In this document: positions 10,429 through 18,440 of the stretch, piece by piece
Layout of the letters: every line of letters starts with the position of its first letter
Position numbering within the stretch: the stretch's first letter is position 1
Translations under genes and position numbers: made by a program
Assembly (NCBI GenBank): GCA_905221605.1
Contig: CAJNDS010002544.1
Location: forward strand, 267,958 to 311,457
Length of the DNA: 43,500 nucleotides
Direction of reading: 5' to 3'
Source: Symbiodinium natans
Taxonomy: Eukaryota > Sar > Dinophyceae > Suessiales > Symbiodiniaceae
Notes under the pieces: model-generated
What the model saw: the letters and a program-made list of their open reading frames with translations, nothing else
What the model was told of the DNA's origin: nothing
The model's database searches: none

Positions 10429-11811
10429 CCACAGAGTTCCCAGCTACTTGGAGCTCTCGTGGTCGCTCATCGTCTTTCAGGGCTGTTTGATGGTCTTCGC
10501 TGGTCTTTGATGGCCATGGGTGTCCTTGCCAAGGTGCTGGAGAGCCAGCGCCTGGTGGATCGAGAGCTTCGGCGGTTCAGGGGCCACCGCCTTCCCCTGG
10601 ACGCAAGCTCCGAGTTCATCCGCCTACATCCTACGTCGTCCTGCATCCTCCTAGATCTGCCCCCGGATTTTCCCCATGCCTCTGGCTTGCGAGGCTCGTA
10701 GCTCGCCTCACAAAACGGCACGATGGACTGCACTGCACTCAACTCCCCCCGAATCGGACAGTGACGGTGACACCCCGCAAGGCGATGCAAGGCGCCTTCT
10801 CCGCCGGTGCCTCCTCGGGCGCCTCCTCACCTGCTGGCCTCTTCAGCGCATTTGTTTCAGCTCATTTATCAGCTCATGGCTGGAAGATTGAAGATCTTCG
10901 GAACTTTGTGGCTGAGCATCCATGAGGAGACCTGAGGTCAGTGCCGAAGGCTGGGAACTCCCAGCACCAACAACGCACGGCGGCCATTCAGCTTCTCTGT
11001 GTCCTGGACAAGTGGCAGAGAAGTGGCAGAGAAGTGGCAGAGAAGTGGCAGAGAGATGGCAGGAGGACCACAGATCTCCACAGATTCTCACCGCATCGGC
11101 CTTGAACGACGAGAAGGCGCCGTTCTCACCAACCGGCTGCACCAAGCGGCAAGACCGGAGCAGCTCGGGCTTGCCCAGGTGTGCCACCAGGGCCTGCAAC
11201 CGCTAGAGCATCCGGCCACATCTTGGCACATCCCGGCAAAATCCCGGCTTTTGCATGTGAGAAGCATCCCTGACGCATCTAGAAGCACCGGGACGGGCCT
11301 CCTTCACGCTCTTCATGGTCGCGTTGCTCTTCACGGTCAGGAGCGCCTCCTGGACGCACAGTGGATAGTAGAAGCATGCAGCATGCCCGCGTAGCACACA
11401 CCGCACCTTGCAAGATAGTATCTACCGATATCTATCAGAGTTCACCTGTGTGTGATATCTGGTGGTCTGAGAGTTCTCATCATGTCTGAGTCCTCGTTTG
11501 GAAAGTCGTCTTGCACGGCATGGCGGACAACGACCTGACTCTCAACTCTGCATAACTCTACATCTCAAGGAGGCAAGGACACATGAAAAGTCAGGCCACC
11601 TCGATGTCATGAACTGGCATCGCTTGCCGCGCAGGCGGCGCGCGGGTCTTCTTGGACCTTCCTGATACCTAGCAGGAAACACAGGACGCTTGCGCTGTAT
11701 GCGGCTGAGCGGTTGAGCTTTGCGACATTCAGGGCATAAGGCACGGCCTCCGGCTCGGGGAACGCCTCAAGCCAGGCTGAACAGGTGAGGAGCACCATGG
11801 TGCTCACCCCT

Positions 11812-12571
11812 TCAGCTGAAGCTCCTGGGGCTGCCAGCCTGCACGGGAGGTCGAATTGCCTCTGCCGGGTCTTCCGCGAAGAGGAGGTGGTTGAGAACAG
11901 CGCCCTATGCCAACGAGGCAAAGAGGTGCATGTTGGCGCCACAGCCCAAGTCCTGCCTGCTGCTGGAACTCCCCGTTCGCGGTGATCTCCGGGCGATCGA
12001 ACTGCTGCAGCATGTCGAAAACGCCCTGGAGAAGCACGAGCTCTGCTCCGAGCACTGGGACCACTGCGCCTACGACCGAGCATTGCGATCAACGGCAACC
12101 ACTTGGTGGCGAGCCTTCGGGCTGCCGTCGAAGCCGTATCTGGGCAAGACCACTCTCCTTAGTGCAGGAGGAGGGAAAAGGCCGGACAAAGACGCGTGCA
12201 CGCTGGAACCGCGAGAGTCTTAGAGCCACCACAGGAAGTTACAGGCGGGTGTCTGCACCGTGAGGAACAGCTTCTGCCGCTCCACGCTGAACTTCCTGGG
12301 CTCGGTATGCCTGGGCATTCGGACAGCATCTGAGAGGGGGGGGGGTCAGCTGCCGGACGGCTTGAGCCACCGGCCGGAGGGCCGCAACCAGCTCCTGACG
12401 CCACGCCGTGCCCATGGCCTACCCTGGCCTTCTGACCGCTTGGCAGCCCATCTATGCACATCTACACTGCACACACTGCAGGTCCTTGCGCTTCTGCTGG
12501 AAGTCCGGATCTGAGAAGCCCTGCAGCAGGTCGCGCCTTGGCACAGGGCCCCCCCCGCCAGAGGCTGTCAT
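11812..12571 (-). CDS. Protein C10-like gene, copy E (five exons)
   Basis: An exact positional repeat of copy D, 2143 bases to the right: exons 12571..12473, 12418..12354, 12157..12115, 12025..11957, 11904..11812, 122 residues. I saw no coding difference from copy D. Its upstream segment stops at 13494, about 220 bases before the 3' end of the glycosyltransferase gene, so copy E is the copy nearest the upstream neighbour. Confidence 0.45.
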
Positions 12572-13716
12572 CCACAGAGTTCCCAGCTACTTGGAGCTCT
12601 CGTGGTCGCTCATCGTCTTTCAGGGCTGTTTGATGGTCTTCGCTGGTCTTTGATGGCCATGGGTGTCCTTGCCAAGGTGCTGGAGAGCCAGCGCCTGGTG
12701 GATCGAGAGCTTCGGCGGTTCAGGGGCCACCGCCTTCCCCTGGACGCAAGCTCCGAGTTCATCCGCCTACATCCTACGTCGTCCTGCATCCTCCTAGATC
12801 TGCCCCCGGATTTTCCCCATGCCTCTGGCTTGCGAGGCTCGTAGCTCGCCTCACAAAACGGCACGATGGACTGCACTGCACTCAACTCCCCCCGAATCGG
12901 ACAGTGACGGTGACACCCCGCAAGGCGATGCAAGGCGCCTTCTCCGCCGGTGCCTCCTCGGGCGCCTCCTCACCTGCTGGCCTCTTCAGCGCATTTGTTT
13001 CAGCTCATTTATCAGCTCATGGCTGGAAGATTGAAGATCTTCGGAACTTTGTGGCTGAGCATCCATGAGGAGACCTGAGGTCAGTGCCGAAGGCTGGGAA
13101 CTCCCAGCACCAACAACGCACGGCGGCCATTCAGCTTCTCTGTGTCCTGGACAAGTGGCAGAGAAGTGGCAGAGAAGTGGCAGAGAAGTGGCAGAGAGAT
13201 GGCAGGAGGACCACAGATCTCCACAGATTCTCACCGCATCGGCCTTGAACGACGAGAAGGCGCCGTTCTCACCAACCGGCTGCACCAAGCGGCAAGACCG
13301 GAGCAGCTCGGGCTTGCCCAGGTGTGCCACCAGGGCCTGCAACCGCTAGAGCATCCGGCCACATCTTGGCACATCCCGGCAAAATCCCGGCTTTTGCATG
13401 TGAGAAGCATCCCTGACGCATCTAGAAGCACCGGGACGGGCCTCCTTCACGCTCTTCATGGTCGCGTTGCTCTTCACGGTCAGGAGCGCCTCCTGCACAC
13501 TGCACTGCTGTTGCTTCACAAGGCCAACTGTTCACCGCAAAAACAAAAGGCTACGAGCGGTAGTGACAGTGTGCAACAATCCGTGGCCTCATTGGCCAAG
13601 AGACCTTCCGGCACAGCATGCCGAATTATCACCTTCGCAGTATGCAGCGTGCTGTGGCGACCGTCACGGCGTTATACCCATGTAGCAGGGCTTACAACAC
13701 AGCTCTCGATGTTTTT
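12572..13716. other. Upstream segment of copy E and spacer to the glycosyltransferase
   Basis: 12572-13494 is the shared upstream segment with the 11-bp minisatellite at about 13154-13206. 13495-13716 is unique sequence with no recognised feature; it would be the 3' untranslated and intergenic part of the glycosyltransferase gene. Confidence 0.5.
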
Positions 13717-16347
13717 TCACTTTGCGAGATACTGCTTACAGACTCTGCTCCTTCCCATCTGTCGCTGAATGTCCCTGAACAAGTTGTCCTTCCCTCCGGT
13801 GACCAGGAACTCGTCGTCGCCTCCGACTCGAGCCTTCCGCTTGATCCGCGGCTTTGTCGGATCGTGGTAGTCACCCACAATCAGCAGCACTTCTCCAATC
13901 TCTCGGCCGAGCCCATAGTCAACAACCCAGCTATCTTTCCGGTAAAGATGCAACTCGATGAGGCAAGAGTCCGATGCCATGAACAGAACGTTTGGCGCCC
14001 AACCTCCATTGGGGGCTAGCACAACCGCGAAGGAGGAAAACAATCGCGCCTGTTCAAGTAAAGTTGCTGGGACATCGTCCCTTATGGCAATATCGAGCCG
14101 GGAATGAAACAGTGGTTTCAACCTCTCCGGCTCCAAGATCCGCCGCCATGAGGATCTGCCACGGGTGTAGATTAGAACGTGGGAGTGGTCTTGTAAGAAG
14201 AGCCGATCATGCGCCAGGACTGATACCCAAATCCTACTTTTCGCATCATGCAAGAGACTTCTCGGCTTCAAACTGTAGTCACAACAAGGTCCCACTGAAC
14301 GCAGTATGTGCAGCTGCTTGCGTGCACAGTAGCGGACATCCTTCGAGTAGTTGTAGACCCGCCAGCCTTGTGCACGCGCCACGGTCCAGAAAAGGTCGTC
14401 TACCCAGTACGATCCGTTCGCGCAAGTTCTGTCTACCAACAATGCCGTGTCAGAACTTCCATGCAGCGTCATCCACCAGTACAGTGGCCAGAAATTCTGA
14501 TGAAAATCGTGATTAATGTTGCCCCCGCAACGCAGGAAAACGAAAGCAACGCGGTCGTGAGGCAAGACCATGCCATCCGAGGGACTTGATACTGGCCCAC
14601 AGCACTTTGGCCTCAGACCGCAGCGGCTTTCGGGGTCTCCTGAGACGGCCAGGCATCGGCTTCGCTTGCAGAGGCCCGTGCAAGACAAGTACCGCTTGTC
14701 CAGCGGCTCGAGGCCAAGAATCGCAGCATTTGGTTGAGCAGAGGGAGCCAAGGGAACGGTGACAGCCTGACTGCTTTCTCCCGGTGGCACGGTCGGCAAG
14801 GTGCGCATCGATGCGGAGGAGCTTGGAGAGACAGGCCAGGCTGGGGGATCTTGCGGGCACAGCTCTTGCGAGGGGAGCGAGAAATTCGGAGCCTCACACT
14901 TTTTGTTGAAGCCATCTCGCGGTGTCTTGCTCTGGCAAGGCTTGGTGGTTGCATACCAAGTGCTGTAGATCTCCACGGCCTTCTCCACGTGGCGACTCAG
15001 CAGGGACTGTCCAGGGACTGTTACGGACCCTTCGGACCCTTCGGACCCTTCGGACCCTTCGGACCGGTGCGAGGACCGGCCTTCCCCTAGCACAGAGGCT
15101 GCGAAGGAAGCGAAAGATTTCCTGCACGTGAACCGGCCGGACCTGTCCAGCGCAAACGCATGTGGCAAGCCGTCTACGCCGTTGTCCTTGGTTCGCGAAT
15201 GCAGGACAATCCCACCGGCGGCCTGCAGTGTTGCCGCGAAGGATGGAAAGCTTCCACCTCCACCTAGAATTAGGACATTCGAGGAAGCAATAAAGTCCAA
15301 GTCCCGCCTTAGTCGTGTGTATCCGCTGCTTCCACCTCCTGTCAGCGCCCGACCGGCCAGAAATTTCAAGTGTGGAATTTGCGAAAGGCACTCGAACTCC
15401 TTACTCCCTGGATTAAGCTCGCCTATAACCACAATCTCCGTGTTCTCAGGGACCATGTCCGGTATCGCAGCAAAAAGATATCGCAGGGCGTTGAGGTAGA
15501 TAAAGAGTGGGCAAGAGTCTGGTCGATCGCCACGGCGTAGCTGCAACGCAACTCGGAAGGCTGCTGAACCCCAATCGGGCCTTCGACCCTCTTGGAGCCG
15601 AACTGCATTGTACTGGGCCTGCAGCCACTGCCACGACACCTCGTGTGTCACAGTTTGACCTCCTGGGCACCGCAGCTGATACACGACGGGCTGCGTCCGC
15701 CGCGGGTCAGGCCTGGGACTTAGCTGATGCGCGGTTCCTCGAAAAAGTGGCTCGCCATTCTTCATCCGGACAAGATGCTTGCTAGACTTGTCTGACTGCA
15801 GCTTTGCTGCTACCAGCCGTGCTCCTTTGAAAACGGATCTGGAGGCGATAAGCATCGTGTCGCCCTTGACCTCACCTTTTGCACATCCGAACAAGTGCCC
15901 GACGTTACCGGTTGAATGGCCACCAGTCTCCCAATCACCCTGATTGCAGATGTATTTGCAGCCATACTTTTGCGAAAGCACAAGAATCCACTCCATCCTT
16001 CGGAACATGCCACCAATACCCTCGCCATTGTGGCACGGCCGCTCGTTATAAACAAAACAAGATGGTAAAGGAGCAGACGTGCTTTTCTTGGGCTCTGGTG
16101 GCACAGGCACGTCAGGAGCTCGCTCGGGTGGCTTGGGCTGTATGCCACCACCCGGCTGAGGCGCGGTGAGCGGATCCGCTGTCTCCAGCACGTAGCCCAT
16201 ATGCTCTGCAGGCCTTGTTGCGCCCCGACTTGTCTCCCCAACCGACCATGGAAGTGGCATCATCGGGAAAATGCACCAAGCCCACAATGGCAGGGAGCCT
16301 GCCACCAGGCCGGCAATGCAAAGGCACGGATGCTCGCATGGCGTCAT
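13717..16347 (-). CDS. Two-domain glycosyltransferase (fucosyltransferase-like plus GT61-like)
   Basis: Single open frame of 876 residues. ATG at 16347 is the first possible start, because TGA lies in frame two codons upstream. Residues about 9-28 are hydrophobic (a signal anchor), followed by a proline-rich stem (63-95), as in Golgi type II enzymes. Domain 1 (about 96-420): NGEGIGGMFRRMEW at 107-120, LQLRRGD at 268-274 (compare the nucleotide-sugar-binding HxRRGD motif of alpha-1,2/1,6 fucosyltransferases) and a glycine/serine loop near 361-369. A Ser-Glu-Gly repeat (429-441) and a Pro/Ser linker follow. Domain 2 (about 598-820): GGNINHDFHQNFW at 608-620, YTRGRSSWRR at 727-736, EQARLFSSF at 765-773 and APNGGWAPNVLFM at 778-790, the layout of GT61 enzymes, where HGAG is usual; here the loop reads NGGW. 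The protein probably adds sugars to glycoproteins or surface glycans in the secretory pathway. Donor and acceptor are unknown. Confidence 0.65.
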   Translation of the reverse strand: MTPCEHPCLCIAGLVAGSLPLWAWCIFPMMPLPWSVGETSRGATRPAEHMGYVLETADPLTAPQPGGGIQPKPPERAPDVPVPPEPKKSTSAPLPSCFVYNERPCHNGEGIGGMFRRMEWILVLSQKYGCKYICNQGDWETGGHSTGNVGHLFGCAKGEVKGDTMLIASRSVFKGARLVAAKLQSDKSSKHLVRMKNGEPLFRGTAHQLSPRPDPRRTQPVVYQLRCPGGQTVTHEVSWQWLQAQYNAVRLQEGRRPDWGSAAFRVALQLRRGDRPDSCPLFIYLNALRYLFAAIPDMVPENTEIVVIGELNPGSKEFECLSQIPHLKFLAGRALTGGGSSGYTRLRRDLDFIASSNVLILGGGGSFPSFAATLQAAGGIVLHSRTKDNGVDGLPHAFALDRSGRFTCRKSFASFAASVLGEGRSSHRSEGSEGSEGSEGSVTVPGQSLLSRHVEKAVEIYSTWYATTKPCQSKTPRDGFNKKCEAPNFSLPSQELCPQDPPAWPVSPSSSASMRTLPTVPPGESSQAVTVPLAPSAQPNAAILGLEPLDKRYLSCTGLCKRSRCLAVSGDPESRCGLRPKCCGPVSSPSDGMVLPHDRVAFVFLRCGGNINHDFHQNFWPLYWWMTLHGSSDTALLVDRTCANGSYWVDDLFWTVARAQGWRVYNYSKDVRYCARKQLHILRSVGPCCDYSLKPRSLLHDAKSRIWVSVLAHDRLFLQDHSHVLIYTRGRSSWRRILEPERLKPLFHSRLDIAIRDDVPATLLEQARLFSSFAVVLAPNGGWAPNVLFMASDSCLIELHLYRKDSWVVDYGLGREIGEVLLIVGDYHDPTKPRIKRKARVGGDDEFLVTGGKDNLFRDIQRQMGRSRVCKQYLAK
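15024..15065. repeat. 9-bp coding repeat (Ser-Glu-Gly linker)
   Basis: Four and a half units of cggaccctt on the plus strand; read on the minus strand they encode the SEG repeat between the two glycosyltransferase domains. The 9-bp unit keeps frame, so unit-number changes would alter only linker length. Confidence 0.9.
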
Positions 16348-17030
16348 GGGTCAGGGATGGTCAGGGAGAGCATAGGGGCAACAGCTTCTTGCTTCTGACA
16401 GTATGACATTCGGAGGCACACGAGCATTAAGCGCCTGTTTTGCAGTCGACGCTCATCAAAGGCACAAATGACCTGAATCCGCATAGGTACAGGCCGTCGG
16501 ACCTCGATGTCGCGAACTGGCGCCGGCTGTCGTTCTACCGGAGGCGTGGGAGTCTTTGGCTTCGCCGATTTGCCTGTCACCTTTCGCATTCCCCGCGATG
16601 TCCAACTCACTCTGTGGGATACTGTGGGTCTGGAAAATCTAAAATTTCCCATCAAAAGTTTCCCCGAAAAGTTCACTCTAAAGCTCCCTCTAAGCTCTGA
16701 GGACATGACGTGACTGGGCTCGGCCCTGGCACCTGCTGGCTCTGGAAACGCCTCTTCAAAGCGTCTTGGGGCTTCTCCAGGCATCCAGGATGCTTCAACG
16801 AGCAGAGTGTGCAAGTGTGCAGCAACAATCAGCAACTTGCATCCTCCAAGGAGGCCCTGTTCCGAGGTCTCTTTTCTGCAAAGGCTCACAGAAAGTCTGA
16901 AAGTCCCATGACGGGACGTGTTCATACGAAGTTGAAGCTGCTCAATCAACTGAGCTAGGACAACACAATGAAACTGTCCGCTGCTACAGCCATCTTGAAA
17001 GAGCAGAAGGCAATGTAGCATAGCAGACAT
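16344..17030 (-). CDS. Unassigned open frame upstream of the glycosyltransferase
   Basis: An open stretch of about 228 codons whose TGA overlaps the glycosyltransferase ATG (ATGA). It contains a proline-rich piece and APVRDIEVRRP. The short motif PVRDIE/PVRDVE/PVHDIE also occurs on the minus strand near 3460, 7170, 9470 and 11613, so part of it is a dispersed sequence shared with the C10-like array. It may be 5' exon sequence, a relic or chance. No function is proposed. Confidence 0.2.
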   Translation of the reverse strand: MSAMLHCLLLFQDGCSSGQFHCVVLAQLIEQLQLRMNTSRHGTFRLSVSLCRKETSEQGLLGGCKLLIVAAHLHTLLVEASWMPGEAPRRFEEAFPEPAGARAEPSHVMSSELRGSFRVNFSGKLLMGNFRFSRPTVSHRVSWTSRGMRKVTGKSAKPKTPTPPVERQPAPVRDIEVRRPVPMRIQVICAFDERRLQNRRLMLVCLRMSYCQKQEAVAPMLSLTIPDP

Positions 17031-17069
17031 GTGCCTGCCCTGAAACTACTCTCGCCGCAGAGTCAGAGT

Positions 17070-18365
17070 TTACTTTCCATACTTGGCGCTGGCTTCGAAG
17101 CCCAACTTAACATTGAAGGACGTGGGTGTCTTTCTTCCCAGTAGAGCTGCTGCTGAGGTGGCCGCATCAGCTGTGGGCGCACTGCCTCCCAAGGCATCTT
17201 CATACCAGGCGCTTACCTGGTTCCAGTTCACCACGTCCCACCACGCCTTCATGTAGTCCGGGCGGCGGTATTGGTACTTTAAGTAGTACGCATGCTCCCA
17301 AACGTCACAGCCAAGAATCGGAATGCCTGGCGTGCCCTCGACGCCATCCATGAGTGGGTTGTCCTGGTTGGGCGTCGAGGTGATGGCCAGCTTCCTGAGG
17401 TACCCATGACTAACATCAAGGTTCTCTCCTAGATTCAACACACTCTGCAACCCCGAATGCCACGTGCCCACACTCTGTTCGAAGAGGGTCTTGTCATCCG
17501 TGACAACCAGCCACACCCAGCCCGACCCAAAGCGAGCACCTGGAGCGCCAGCCGCTTCGAACTTCGCCTGTGGCACACTTTGAAAACACTCCTCCTGCAC
17601 TCGAAACCTCTCTTGGATGTGACGCAAGGGAAGCGGGAAAAACCCTTACAAGACCAACCTCTGACTCCTTGGATCCTGTCAGAACACGGAAAACTTCAAC
17701 ACCAGCCTTGAACTCATCCATGGATCCAAACTCGTCGTTTATGGCTGAAGCAAGCTTCTCAGAAGGTGTACCACCAGTTCCAGTCGGCGCCATCTCAAGC
17801 CAAAAGAAATTGTGATTGTACGCGCCGCCTCCACTGTTGCGAAAGGCCGCTCCATCCTTTGAGTTGGAAAGATTCCATTGACTTCCCTTCTAGCCCTACT
17901 CCTGCCGTACTCCTACAGTACTCCTGCCTTACTCCAACTGTACTCCGACGGTTAAACGGCAGTGTGCTAGCAAAGCCATGCTTCCTTGATGGCCGTCTTC
18001 TGCAGCTCAACCAGCGGAGGTTGGGTCTTACCCTCCAGAGCTTTGTTGATGTTGGTCACATACGTGAGATGATGCTTATCATGGTGGAACTCCATCGTGG
18101 CCTTGTCAATGGAAGGCTCCAGCGCATCGTAGGCATAAGGCAGGTCAGGGAGGTCATATGCCGTGGCCGGCTCCAACCCCATAACGCTCGCCAAGCCAGT
18201 CGCCAAACCGGTGGCCAGCCCACGTCTGGAATGCCAGGATGCCCTGCCAGCTGCGCTGTTGGATGCCCTGTCCTCTGAAGGCGCACACAGGAAACTCAGG
18301 TTCATGCACCGACAGACCAACGTGGCAGCGACCAGCGCCAGCACACCACGAGCACGACGGGACAT
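17070..18365 (-). CDS. Iron superoxide dismutase, plastid-targeted
   Basis: Converts superoxide to hydrogen peroxide and oxygen. Exons 18365..17982, 17856..17701 and 17567..17070 join in frame to 345 residues. Intron 1 (125 bp) starts with GC (or GA three bases earlier) and no in-frame GT precedes the stop. Intron 2 (133 bp) is GT-AG. Metal ligands are visible: H94 in EFHHDKHH, H143 in YNHNFFW, D268 and H272 in [10 protein letters not shown]102 is the active-site gateway tyrosine. Residues 1-69 form a leader: hydrophobic [11 protein letters not shown], then FLCAP (compare the FVAP motif of peridinin-plastid leaders), then SRRGLATG with a hydrophobic run and ATA just before YDLP, as in twin-arginine lumen signals. 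Residues 209-238 are an insertion not expected in the family; an 81-bp GA-AG intron (17475..17395) would remove most of it in frame. The C-terminus is about 45 residues longer than usual. An in-frame ATG at 18440 would add 25 residues. Confidence 0.85.
17897..17951. repeat. 11-bp minisatellite in SOD intron 1
   Basis: Five successive 11-bp units starting tactcc (tactcctgccg and variants). They fill nearly half of the 125-bp first intron of the SOD gene. Confidence 0.9.
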
Positions 18366-18440
18366 GGTGCCGTAAAGGGCAAAGCACCTCTTGTTTGAGC
18401 CTCCTTGCCAGCCTTGGGAGGAAAGTCGAGTCGAGGCCAT

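Larger units (their letters stand above)
7668..13494. repeat. 2143-bp tandem array (three cores, two spacers)
   Basis: Cores at 7668-9208, 9812-11351 and 11955-13494 (about 1540 bp each) alternate with spacers at 9209-9811 and 11352-11954 (603 bp each). The D and E units are the same length, and the one difference I noticed is T at 9601 against C at 11744. Core C differs slightly from D (for example one extra G in the run near 8050). The third core is not followed by a spacer; new sequence starts at 13495. The pattern fits unequal crossing-over or replication slippage of a gene-sized unit, and also warns of possible copy-number error in assembly. Copies A and B are older, more diverged members outside the array. 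Confidence 0.9.

Noticed and set aside
17780-17800. Spliced-leader-like string (ttttggcttgag on the minus strand)
   Set aside because: It lies inside the conserved SOD coding sequence for FFWLEM and differs from the dinoflagellate leader at two of twelve positions.
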